NCBI GenBank assembly: GCA_037783545.1
Contig: JBBELK010000011.1
Span: 1,488,001-1,552,000, forward strand
Direction: 5' to 3'
Source of the DNA: Henricia sp. BOLD:AAB3569
Lineage: Eukaryota > Echinodermata > Asteroidea > Spinulosida > Echinasteridae
Length of the DNA stretch: 64,000 bases
Below the pieces are notes generated by a model. That model was not told the origin of the DNA. It made no database searches and saw only the letters and a list, made by a program, of their open reading frames with translations. Shown here in pieces: positions 1 through 11,300 of the stretch. Both the position numbers and the translations under genes were made by a program. Position 1 is the first letter of the stretch. Every line of letters starts with the position of its first letter.

Positions 1-1590
1 TTACTGCATATACGGAGTGGAAAAGTTTGGCAGGCGTGTTAACCTCAGCGGCACGATGGCGATCGGTGGTGTGGCATGTGTCGTCACTGCTTTCCTCGGT
101 AATACAACCATTTTCAGTTATTAGTTTCCAGGCAATTTGGGCAGTTTATAACCCACCCAATGACCAAACATTGCACACTATTTTCCACTTTGCAGAACCC
201 GGCGTCGTACGCACAGTCATTGCTATGATTGGAAAATTCTTCATTTCGGCTGCATTTGCCATCGCCTATGTGATTTCTGGCGAAATTTATCCTACTCCAG
301 TCAGGTAGATTTTTCCATTTTTAATTATTATTAATCAGTTTATTTTAATCTAAATTGCAATCCTTCTGAAGTTATTTGATGAACTTGTGATGGACTCGAC
401 AACAACCTTGTCCTATATACACGCACGTCCGATTTTAACGCGCTTATCAGAGTGGAAATACCCCGAGCTTTCAGGATGGTGTAGACCCATGCGACACACT
501 ACAAGACTGGTGTTTTCACTTGCAATGCATGATGATGTACAATTCAATGACTTTAACTCCTACAGAAGTGCCGGTGTAGGCGTATCATCTACGGCAGCGC
601 GTATCTCTGGTATTCTCTCGCCACTCATACTCGATTTGAAAGACATTTGGGCGCCGTTCCCTTACGTTGTGTTCGGTGGAATGGCGATTATTGCCGGGCT
701 GCTGTCGGCGTTTCTACCCGAGACCAAAGGCAGAAATTTACCGGAGACGATGGAGGAAGGAGAGGCCTTCGGAAAGTAAGTATCGGACAGTTCATTAAGG
801 GGATATCAAGGACCAAATATGGCCTTCTGTTTTTGCCACTCTAGAGTTCTCTTGACTGAGAAAGTGGCGACATAAGATGTTCACAGACGCCATGTTGTTT
901 CCAAGGCGATGGCCATTATATGTAAATGACTTTATATCTGGGTCCCAATTCCAAGTTTTGCCTTGCTAAGAAAACAAGATGGCGTCCCCCATGACTTCAA
1001 GTTGTCGCGACTCTATCAAAGTAAACTAAAGGGCTGCGTTCGGGCGTGCAGTTCTCGTTACTCGGGAGTGATGCGTGCGCATTGCACTCGGGTTACATTA
1101 CGCGAACGGCGAGACCCCAGTTCGGGGCTGCGTTCCAAACACGCGAACATTGCAAACGTTTTTATTGTTCGCCAACAACTGGTACCCGGCTTTTCATAGA
1201 CGAGTGCACAAAAGTACTGTAACCAGTGGCGAACGTTGGCAACGTTCGCGTGTTTGGAACGCAGCCCTGAAATTAATGTAAAACATGTTGCGTGCGCATA
1301 ACGCCAGGAATATTTTGGTTTGTTGTGACGTCAGAGGGCACACCGTCCATTTTTAGATGGTTTATTCAGGCTGACGTCACTGACGTGCTCATAACAAACT
1401 ACCATTGTTAAAAGTTGATTTTTTTCTTATTCTTTCTTTTACAAGGCCAAGATGCTTAAAACGCGAAACAGAGACCGTGGATGAGGTTGCCATAGTTACC
1501 ATCACTATGAAGGAATTACCTGAAAACAAGGCATTCGAAAACCCTGGCTTCGATTTGAAAAATGACACAAATGGAGAATGTTTACCTTAG
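1..1590 (+). CDS. SLC22-family transporter, copy A (3' part only, four exons)
   Basis: Exons 1-98 (cut by the window edge), 196-304, 566-775 and 1446-1590 join in phase to a C-terminal piece that ends at a TAG stop. They match exons 7-10 of the complete copy B downstream in length, phase and sequence. Visible hallmarks are EKFGRR (cytoplasmic loop 8-9), GEIYPTPVR before TM11, TAARISGILSP in TM11 and LPETKGRNLPETMEEGEAFG after TM12. SLC22 proteins are 12-TM major facilitator carriers of organic ions at the plasma membrane. The tail carries ENPGFD, an NPxF-type motif, and ends in GECLP, unlike copy B, which ends in GELEVGI. A possible polyadenylation signal AATAAA lies at 1912. The 5' part is outside the window. 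Family assignment is firm; the substrate is not known. Confidence 0.93.
380..409. repeat. Solo terminal fragment of a hAT-like MITE in a copy A intron
   Basis: The sequence matches the right end (GATGGACTCGACTACAACC type) of the elements at 11320-11557 and 16595-17068. Only this end is present. Confidence 0.45.
1126..1268. repeat. Short inverted-repeat element (MITE-like)
   Basis: The left end GGGCTGCGTTCCAAACACGC is repeated inverted at the right end (GTTTGGAACGCAGCCC) within 143 bp. It lies in the last intron of copy A. A second GGGCTGCGTT at 1031 suggests either a longer element or a neighbouring remnant. No clear target duplication was found. Confidence 0.6.
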
Positions 1591-1740
1591 TTAGGTCGTG
1601 TTTATATAGATTATTTCAATTTATAGATCATTTCAATTATTAATCGGGTATTTTTGTCGTTCAGATTTACCAAAGATTGTAAGAAAATTACCTCCTGTAA
1701 TCGACAGATAATTCAATTCTAGGATATACTTCCCACTTGC

Positions 1741-1809
1741 ACTTCTGTCGGAAATGTTGCATTTCTGTCAGAAATGTTGCATTTCTGTCGGAAATGTTGC
1801 ATTTCCGGG
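1741..1809. repeat. 20-bp tandem repeat, about 3.4 copies
   Basis: The unit ATTTCTGTCGGAAATGTTGC is repeated three times with one substitution, followed by a partial unit. Confidence 0.85.
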
Positions 1810-2053
1810 ATAATTAATTGATAAGGTTACTGCAGAGAGCAATGGACAAAATCACGGCGCATATTTGAAGAGTATTTTTCTGTAGTTATTAAATTCGGAT
1901 GATGATGTAATAATAAACTCTGCAACCGTTGCTTTTGTATTCGGAATACTTCAACAACAGGTAATTTTAAGCCCTGTAAAAAATGATGACACCGCGGAGC
2001 AGCGATCGCACCTGTGGATAGTTTGTTGTGCCACGCGATTGGCCTGATTGTAA

Positions 2054-2764
2054 CATAATGCATAGTTCCAGGGCGGTCGGGTTGGCGTACGGGTTCTTTC
2101 CTCGCCTTTCACCTCTGGGGTCCCGGGTTCGAATCCGGGGCGTGTATGTGGATTGGGTTTGCAGTCCCTACTTGACCGCGTGGGTTTTCCTCTGGGGGTT
2201 TTCCTCCCACCTCTTAATCCAACTCCTTCTTCGTCATCTCAAGTTGATAATATAGTATAGTTAAAGCTAAAACCGTATAGTTGATGGCATAAAGGGCCTT
2301 AGTTGCCGAATATGCCATAAAATATACAACAACAGCATAGTTCCGACCTGTCAATCAAGTCGAACCCGCCGACCAATCACAACAGAGCTAGCGGACAGCA
2401 CCCACATAGGTCAAAGTGCATTGCATCACAACAATCACGCGATTTTCTGCCCATGCAGTTTGTACATGTTGTATGCAGTGATTTTGGTTTCAATGTCGGG
2501 AGATTCGCTGTTCAAAGGTAAGAAAGCGCATTTTTATGAATATATGTCATCACTGCATTACTAGCCCTTCGCTCAGTGCGTGCTACGGTAACTGTCGACC
2601 CTAAAACATAAATACCTTTGAGTTTTCTCCAAGAATCTGTGCTTTCCATGCCGAGTCCCGTTGCTTTGTACGTCGTGTCGCCATTTTTTGCGATGGCTTG
2701 TGAGCACATAGCAACAGTATCTAAGGGGCGGGGTTAACTGGGCAATCTCGGAACTATGCATTAT
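2054..2764. repeat. Inverted-repeat element interrupted by a SINE
   Basis: The ends ATAATGCATAGTTCCGA and CGGAACTATGCATTAT are inverted copies of each other. The left end is split by the SINE at 2070-2334. Without the SINE and its duplicated target the element would be about 436 bp. It is non-coding. Confidence 0.6.
2070..2334 (+). mobile_element. tRNA-derived SINE, family 1, with target duplication
   Basis: The head resembles a tRNA gene. A B-box-like GGTTCGAATCC sits near 2127, about 50 bp after a D-arm-like segment. A unique body follows, and the tail ends in ACAACAACA. A perfect 10-bp duplication GCATAGTTCC flanks it (2060-2069 and 2335-2344). A second copy in the opposite orientation is at 22790-23043. 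Mobilisation would have needed a LINE reverse transcriptase in trans; the partner LINE is not visible. Confidence 0.85.
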
Positions 2765-3404
2765 CTACATTATGTAATGTGAAATTATATACAATTTTTG
2801 TTTATATGCGAACTACTTCGTTTTCAACATCAGCATCATGACAAAATATAACTGCTTAGTATTTACACTCTGATACTAGATAAATATCATTTGCATTACA
2901 TGTATTCTGAGATTACTTTTAATTAGCCTCTAAAATGAGCGGTCAGTTGAGACCCAATTTGTGCATTAAGATTGTTTTAAACTACTCTTGTGACGTCACT
3001 CTATTTAGTAAAGTGTATATTATTTCTAAGAATGTACAGTTAACATTTTTTAATGGGTTCATTACCATGCACGGACACCCAGGATGTGCCTTCTTGTGAT
3101 ATATGAACCATGCATGTAAAAATGTTAGTTTGATGACTCAAAAACACAAAATGAAGAGGGAAAATGATGCATGATTTTACTATTAAGGAGAAACTGAAAA
3201 TTTTTCAGAGTTGTCTCAGAGTGCGTGGGGTCCAAGTGGGTGTCCGTGCATCGATATATATACACTGGATAAAGTATGCAATAGCAGTTGGCTATACAAG
3301 AATTAAAGCCACGCGCCGGCCGCGTAATTTTTTTTTACACCACTGCGAGGGGAGAACAATGGGGTTTGTACCTTTTTAGCGTCTTGAGAGGAGACTATAT
3401 AATA

Positions 3405-3436
3405 GGTTAGGGTTCAGGGTTAGGGTTTAGGGTTGG
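3405..3436. repeat. Interstitial TTAGGG-like run
   Basis: About five degenerate units of the metazoan telomere hexamer (GGTTAGGGTTCAGGGTTAGG and onwards) lie between repeat fragments. Confidence 0.6.
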
Positions 3437-3474
3437 TTATTTTAAAGGAATTTAGGGTTTTGAATGAGGTCGGT

Positions 3475-3722
3475 TTGCAACCAGCTTCGTGGTCTGGTTA
3501 GAAGAGAGCTCGACTTGTAATCATCAGGTCCCTGGTTCGAATCTATCATGTTTGGGATTTTCCGAAATTTCTCGGTTTCTTCTTTTTCTCTAATAGTGAG
3601 AGTAAGAGTTGTCACTATTTCCAAGATTGTCACTCGAGAAGTGTCAGTCATTGGAAACTTAGACTCTATTCGGGTTGAAAAATTGGGGTGTACCTCTCGC
3701 TGCGGTGTAAATAAAAAATACG
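3475..3722 (+). mobile_element. tRNA-derived SINE-like repeat, family 2
   Basis: A D-arm/A-box-like GTGGTCTGGTTAGAAGAG is followed about 40 bp later by the B-box-like CTGGTTCGAATCT. The body is unique and the tail is A-rich (AAATAAAAAA). The sequence 3325-3390 looks like an inverted fragment of the same tail (TTTTACACCACTGCGAGG against CTCGCTGCGGTGTAAA). The target duplication is not clear; GCGCCGGCCGC occurs on both sides of the block. Confidence 0.6.
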
Positions 3723-4470
3723 CGCGCCGGCCGCCATTGTGCCCCACGAACAATGCTTGGCCTTGACTGCTCCCCTAGTGAGGACAGTATGACCAGTCTA
3801 GGCAAGGCATTGTATTTGGTGGGGTACAATGGCGGACGGTGGCTTCAATTTTATACGTCGTTGCTTCATCCAGTGTCGATGGCGCCTGCGCACACGTACG
3901 ACACGCTTGGGCGACATGACAGAGGATAATGTAATCGGTGTCCGTTCAGTTTCACCCGCAAGGAACATCCACAAATTAAGTACATGCACCAAAGGCTACA
4001 CAAAGAAAACAACCACTCCTACCCACTATGTAGTGACCCAACCGCATGCCAGTCAGTTCCGTGCATGAATGAATTCAAAAAAAGAGAAACTTTAAGCATG
4101 GACAGCTTGGAATTCCAATGCTTCAGTCACACACAAAACACACCCAGGCATGAACCGTGGAATCCCAAGACTGCCCCAAAAGGCCGCACCAGATGGTGCA
4201 ATTCTCAAAGTTTTCACGTAGCTAGCTCACCACTGAACAATGGACTTGATTAATTTCATTCACCTCATGAATGAAAGAATTCACAATTATTGTTACCTTG
4301 CAATCTGAACCGTATGAAAAGGCGTAGTTTGAGTTGGAGAAACACTCAAAAGATGTACATTCTTTGATTTGAATGAACTTCGGGTCCTCGCCATTCCAAT
4401 CAAAGAATATCCACTTTTTCGTCTTTCTCCTCAACATATTAACAGACGTTTGGACTTGCATGAAGTCCGA

Positions 4471-4957
4471 CATATGCAGCACGATATGTGGTAGCAGGTA
4501 TCCCCCTACCATTGTTCCCCCATTGTGTCTAAAACGTCCAAGGAATTTCCAAGGAATTCCTTTTAATTTTTAGGGGAGTTGGTGTGTTAACAAAAGGGAA
4601 GAGTGTGTTGAGGTATAGACCAATCCGGTAACTAAGGTCTCCTTCCCTGTATATCCGCCATAGCTGGGGGCGTCCAGTGCATGGGCTGTGCGTTTTGTGT
4701 TGCTAACAGCGCTCATCATTACATGCACGAACGCGCCGCCTTCGCGTACACGCGACGCGCCCGCCTTCGCGTACACACAACCCTACAAGGACGCGCAACT
4801 TGTTCGAAGTAAACAAATGCAGCTTCAGCAACAGCAAAAACATACAGTTCATTCAGTGGAAGCCCTCCAGCTATGGCGGATGTACAGGGAAGGAGACCTT
4901 AGTTACCGGATTAGTGTATAGGGGCGTTAGGGGGAGTACCTTTGCCACATATCGGCC
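4471..4957. mobile_element. hAT-like MITE (CAGCACGATATGTGG family), interrupted by another element
   Basis: It starts with CATATGCAGCACGATATGTG and ends in a decayed GCCACATATCGG. The interior matches the copies at 8217-8404 and 15724-15995, including the block around TTTTTAGGGG and TGTTAACAAAAGGGA. The element at 4619-4915 is inserted in it. The right terminus is degraded, so no target duplication is seen. Confidence 0.75.
4619..4915. mobile_element. Non-autonomous inverted-repeat element nested in a hAT-like MITE
   Basis: It has terminal inverted repeats of about 50 bp starting ACCAATCCGGTAACTAAGG. It is flanked by GTATAG on both sides (4613-4618 and 4916-4921). A second copy lies at 62666-62929. 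The superfamily is not clear from a 6-bp duplication. Confidence 0.75.
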
Positions 4958-5368
4958 CGACTGGTTATTGTTGACTGGACTGCGAATACGTGTCCACTGC
5001 ACGGTTCCGTAGTATTCTGTCTGTCGCCTCAACGTTACTGGAGTGAAAACAACGTTGTACCCATGGTGACAAGCGAAGAAACAAAGCCGTTGTCTACGTG
5101 TACATGTACGGTACACGTACGGTATCTAAAAATGAACGAACTTGTTTTCGATCATGGTGTTATGCCCGTATACAAAGTCATATGACACCGGGTCACAAAA
5201 GTGCCAGGATGTGCGACCTACAGAGTATGCGCCTTCATTAGCCCTGCGCGACCAAAGTCTGGGATGGTTTTATGTTTATAAAGTTAGAGTTGTGGCGAAT
5301 TTTAGCACAACCAGCGACTGTTAAGAAGTGTTATGGTTGTAATAATAATAGCTTATTGATAATCAATC

Positions 5369-8300
5369 ATGGAAGAAAACAATAAAGCGGCAGAGGAGGA
5401 CGCCGCGAAAGTCATCCCCACGGAATTTGACGACATTCTCGCGGAAGTGGACGAATTTGGAATTTGGCAGAAAAAATTGTTTTTCTTTGCTTCGCTGATC
5501 GGCATATACGCAGGTATGAACGCTTTAGCCCCGGTGTTTGTAGCCGCAGAAACCGAGCACTGGTGTCGGGTAGCCGCCTGGGATAACGACAACTGCACCG
5601 GTACTGCGCGGCCGAACGACTGGCAGTGTCTGACAGCCAAGCGAAATGTCTCTATTCCGCTCGTTCTCAACAACGAAGGGGAACTAGTCTACGATAGCTG
5701 TAACATGTACAATGTGAACGGTGAAAACTTCACGTCTGGGTTAAACGTCTCTGATTACCAGACAAACGACATCATTCCATGTTCCAGCACCGATGGTTGG
5801 GTATATGACACGCGGCAGTATGAGACAACCATCATAACGGAGGTTAGCCGCCATCTTTGTATGCATTTTTCTGTCATTCTATAAAATATGTGTGTTTTCC
5901 CTAGTCACATTTAATCCTCGGAGCTGCAAAGGGGGACTCCCGGAAGGCACATTTTTGTATTTTTGTTATTACTAAAAAACCATCGGGCCAATTCCGCTCA
6001 AACTTCATGGAGGCTAATCCTTAATCGATTACCCTAGTCTGTGCCCCTGTAGTCACCGTCAGGTCCACCCTGGGAAATCTTGGCCTCAACTGCAGGCAAC
6101 TGCAGGCGCATTGATTTGTGTACAAACATGTGTTCTTTAAGTAAGGCCCTTTTGCCGTTGTGCGTAAAAGCAGCTGTCAATCTAGTACATGTATAGTACT
6201 ACACTGCGGGCACAGTAAACAGCTGTGTCTTGAGGGACCTCCATTCATCTAAACTCCTCAAAAAAAGTTCGGAAAGTCACGTTTGACTGACGATTTCTCT
6301 CTTGTTACTAAATCATTTCCCTTGAATTTGGTATCATTGGAAAGCCCTGTTATTCCTCTTTACAGTGATGTGTCATTTGTTATGATTAATCAATTGGGGG
6401 ATGTGCAGTATAGCGGAATACAGGGGTGGGTGGAAAGTGAAATGTCACAAAATTCACTGCTATTGTCATGCAGTGCATTCCCTTTTGCTTGGAGGATGGG
6501 AATGTGTCAATGCACTTTTTGACAATAGCAATGCATTTTGTGACATTTCACTTTACACCCGCCCCCGTATTTAACTGTGCTGCACATCCCCCAATTGATT
6601 AATCATAACAAATGACACATCACTGTAAAGAAGAATAACAGGGCTTTCCAATGATACCAAATTTAAGGGAAATGATTTAGTAACAAGAGAGAAATCGTCA
6701 GTCAAACTTGACTTTCCGAACTTTTTTTGAGGAGTTTATTTAGGTCATTAGAGAAAGATTGTCTGCCAAACAGTGTAATTGCGCGTTATACAGTGTGCCC
6801 TCCGGAGTCTCTCCGAGGGTTAATAAATAAAATACCAATACACAACCGTGCCCGGGCAACAGCTTTGACAGTCAAACAATTCCCGATTAAGATTACGCAC
6901 CAGTTTCAAAAATCTTAATAAAAGTGGTGTCTGAAAAGGTATCGTATTTTCTAACCCAAATTTAGTACGGTCTGACGTGCGATCTGAAGGGACTGGTTAG
7001 CTTGTCCCAGTCGGTGTATTTCGCTGGTCTCCTTGTTGGCTCGCTCGTCTTTGGATCAGTCGCCGACTGGTAAGTCACGTCGTTTAGTCTTTGTGCCAAA
7101 AAAAAATCCATAGAATATGGACTTTTGATTTTTTTCTCTTCTCTCTATTATTTAACGTACTTTATTGTTATGTAAGTTTACTGGCTCTCATACCCCTCTT
7201 GGGACTCTTGGGTCACAGAGATAAATAAACCATTCAACCAAAATGTCCATTCAACCATTCAGCCGCCATTTGCTGTCAAACGCGCGTTCGTTCTTAAAAA
7301 CGCGCGCGTACTCGCTATAGCCACAGCATTATATTGGACAATGAGGTATTCAACGCGCGCGTACTACCAACACGCGCGCGTACTACCAACACGCGCGCGT
7401 ACTACCAACACGCGCGCGTACTACCAACACGCGCGCGTACTACCAGCACGCGCGCGTACTACCAACACGCGCGCGTACTACCAACACGCGCGCGTACTAC
7501 CAACACGCGCGCGTACTACCAACACGCGCGCGTAATGTCACCTCGGTAATGGCCTCCAATTCTAGCAGGTAGAATGGTAAACCTTACCCCAAAATGGCCA
7601 ACCATTCTACAACTCCGAAAATATGTTCTTTTTCGCTTATAGGATCGGCCGCAAACCCACGCTGATCATCGGGACGATCCTCATGATGGCGCCTGGTATT
7701 GCCAACGTGTTCTCGCCGAGCATAGTAGTGTACATAATCCTGCGGTTTTTCGTAGCTGCTGGTGGCATTGGCGCCTTTATTGCCGCATATGTCCTCGGTA
7801 AGTATTTGGGGGTCCTCTCACGCCAATAGACCAAACTTAGAAGTATAGAAAAATAATCTCTTGTCACATTATACCTAACTCGATATGTGGCAAATTGGTG
7901 GTATACCACATACTTGGTATATAGAAGATCAAACGCAATGGCAATGGTGAAATCTTATATAACGCACATACCCTGCGGCGGGATACTCGTGGGGCTGTAT
8001 AATATCATCACCCTGGTCATTGGGAACAACTCCCTGAGGAGTATCATACTCCTATGCAGCTCCAGCAGCTTGACACAAGCACTCAAATGCTGCAACCCTT
8101 GCAGGTACCCATTTACTCCTGGGTGCATGGAGAGAGACAACTTATGGCAAAGTGCCTTGCCCGAGGGCACACGCACCGTGGTCGCGGCCAGGAGTCGAAC
8201 CCATGACCGTGGAATTTATACCCAGCACGATATGTGGCAAAGGGACCCCCCCCCCTATACCTCAACACACTCTTCCCTTTTGTTAACGCACCAACTCCCC

Positions 8301-11300
8301 CTAAAAACTGAAAGGGATTCCTTCGAATTTCCTTGGATGTTTGAGACACAATGGGGGAACAATGGTAGGGGGGATGCCCTCTGCCACATATCGTGCTGCA
8401 TATGGTGGAATTAGACACGCTCGTGATTTCAATGCACCAAACCACATATTTGTAGAATTTCGTAAGATAATGGAATGAACCCGTGCACCTGACATTTTTA
8501 GGCAACCAACCCCCCCCCCCCCCCCCCCCCCTAAAAAAAAAACCACTGTCTTGTGTTTTAATTTTGTGTTAATTATTGGTTTTTATTTAAGTAAACCCAG
8601 CCATTTCAAATCTAACCTTTTAGTTTAATGACTTAGGCCTAACTTTTTAACCCCAGCAAATGACATATTTTATCTTTAAGTGGGCGGAATTTGATCGCGG
8701 GCGTTGTTTATTTATTCTTTGTTTTGTAAACATACAGTTGAAGTCAGAAGTTTACATACATGTAGGCCTACACCACTACCATCATCACCCAAAATGGTAA
8801 ACAGGACTACCAAACCATTGCAAGGTGTACAAGCTATGTTTTAAGTACTGCAAGCACGTGAGGAATTCCACAAAATCACGACTTTTGTAAAGACTGTTAC
8901 AAAAATGGTGACAACGCAAGTTTAAGCACACCATGCAGTTTTAAAACAGTTGTATGTAAACTTTTAAATATATAACTGTATCCCAATACTTCTAGATGTT
9001 TATCTTACTATCTGTCACAATGCAAAAAAACAACCCTCATAAAACACCACACCGACACCGTATATGCCTATGTTGATGCGAAAATGTATATTGATGTACA
9101 TTGTACAAATACCAGTTATCCTTTGAAGTAGGCTATAGCGGATACGTTGAGACGTGGGCTTTCGGTCGAGAGGTCCATGGTTCGAAACCCGACCATTGCA
9201 TCGCGTTGTATCCCTGCAGACAAGACACTCCATGTTGTCTTTCAAAATACGTTTGGAGATACTTATTTCTATAGAGGAGTACAAATAGCTCCTAGTCACT
9301 CTATGCCACGAAACCGGGGATGAGTGCTGGCGTTTACGAGCCAACGTTGGCTCATAGATACGATCTACTCTATGGCGGACACGTCATTAAACATGTCGCA
9401 TAAAATACATGTATAACTTCATTTTACGCTTAATTTGCACCCTTTTTCATTCATAGGTCTGCCTTGTACTTAGCAATGCTACATCAAGTATATTTGTGAC
9501 GGGCTCTACGAAAATGAGCCACAAGTCGCGCTGGCCAGTATTCTTTTTGCGACCATAAAAAGAAATCTGTGGCATTTCTACGCTCATTAAAATACCTAAA
9601 CACAAAAGAAATTCCAGGCGTAACACAGACATTCCAGGGGAACACAGACATTCCAGGCGGTATCTGGGCACCGCCAGGAATTTCCATTGTGTTTTGGTAT
9701 TTTATTGAGCGTGGATTTGCCGCGGATTTCTTTTTATGGTCGCAAAAAGAATACTAGCCAGCGCGACTTGTGACTCATTTTCCTAGAGCCCGTCACATTT
9801 TAGAGAGAGAAAAAATGTATACCCAAATAAAAATGCGTCCTCTCCTTTTGTTCTGTTATACTTTGAGGAGTCTATATATTATATGATACCTTGCTGAAAA
9901 GATCCACCAGGTTTAACATATTCAACTTTTCCCGAAAAGTTCACCCGTCGAGATTATCTCATTTCAAAGCCAAACCAAAAAAGTTGGGAAGCTGAAAAAT
10001 TTCTAACGGCACAATTCCTTTTATATCTTTGCTTCGTCCGTAGTTGCCGAGTATATTGGACCGACGAAGCGAGTCCTCACCGGTATCTCGGTCCAAGGTT
10101 TCTTCGCTGTGGGTCTGCTCATTTTACCGTTACTCGCCTATTTCATCCGAGTATGGAGAGGTTTGCAGTTGTCTATAGCGGTACCAGCCGTCCTGTACTT
10201 TTTGGTCTTTTTGTAAGTTTTCGTTTGCTGAATATTTTTTTCCCCAACCTACATTTTGATTTAAAGTTAGTCTATGATTGGTAAACCGTTACAAATATAG
10301 TTTCATATGATTGAAGATATGCATGAATAAAACCAACTCGGGGGCGGATCCAGGAATTTTTTCAGGGAGGGGTTTTGCCCGTCAGATTTTTATGTCAGCT
10401 TGTTTCGGACAGGCGGACACACACAAAATGCATTACATTATATTTTTGGTGTCGGAGCAGGGAGGGGTTTTGACCCCCAAAATCCCCCCTCTGGATCCGC
10501 GCCTTGAACTTGAGTAAACGTCAGCTCCGTACTTCGTCTAAATTTTAAGAAAACAGTCAAAAACTGTGTTTACAGTCACTTCGCCCAAAAACCAATTCGC
10601 TCTGAACCTCGGCCTGCGCACTAAGTGGTTTTGGGGCGAAGTGACCGTCTCATGAGACTATGAACATTTTTGATTTTTGAGATACCAATCATGTGTTCTA
10701 CCTTTAAAGATGGTCCGGCTAAAGGTGTCTTTCCATAAACGCGTTTTTTCTCGGTTTTGTTAAATACATATAAACAACGGGAATATTGGACAATGACTAA
10801 CTTAAGACATACGCTCGACTGTGGCCGCATTGACACACTTGACTCTTCACGAACTTTGATTCAGTATAGACACGTTCAAGGGACGACTTAGTTCGACTAG
10901 AATCCCTCGAACAACGGAAATAATCCCTCGAACAACGGAAATAACCCGTCGTTCGAGGGAGCATAGTCAAACAGGCCTAACACGGCATGTACGGTATCTT
11001 AAATCGGACATTCAACCAATAAAAATCATCTGGTCTCAGTTACGTTCCAGAATCTGCTCGATGGTTGATTTCTAAGAAGAAATACGACAAAGCTGAGAAG
11101 ATATTGAGGCGACTTGCTCGGGCTAACAAGAAAGAATTTCCGGAGGAGATGTTTTCTCCAGAAAGCATTCGTGCCGCGATAGTAAGTGGCTTAGCATTCA
11201 GTTGTTTCTAAAAGTCAGAGGTATTTAAACAGCTGCAACATCGATTAAAATCTTGTGTACGTGGTCAGCCTTTGCGATGTGTGGATATATTTAACATCTG

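Larger units (their letters stand above)
3249..3881. repeat. CATCGATATA inverted-repeat element interrupted by a SINE
   Basis: The ends CATCGATATA and TCATCCAGTGTCGATG, and internal blocks at 3724-3880, match the clean 251-bp copy at 16780-17030. About 430 bp of foreign sequence, including the SINE at 3475-3722, sits between the left end and the CCGCCATTG block. No intact 8-bp duplication remains here. Confidence 0.6.
1591..5368. other. Intergenic interval between SLC22 copies A and B, filled with repeats
   Basis: No protein gene is recognised here. The interval holds a 20-bp tandem repeat, two tRNA-derived SINE-like repeats, a TTAGGG-like run and three inverted-repeat elements, two of them interrupted by other elements (listed separately). 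The promoter of copy B should lie at the right end, but no clear TATA box is seen. Confidence 0.7.

Noticed and set aside
7334-7549. Overlapping 64-71 codon frames with repeated ARVLPTR
   Set aside because: They are translations of the 19-bp minisatellite and have no other support.
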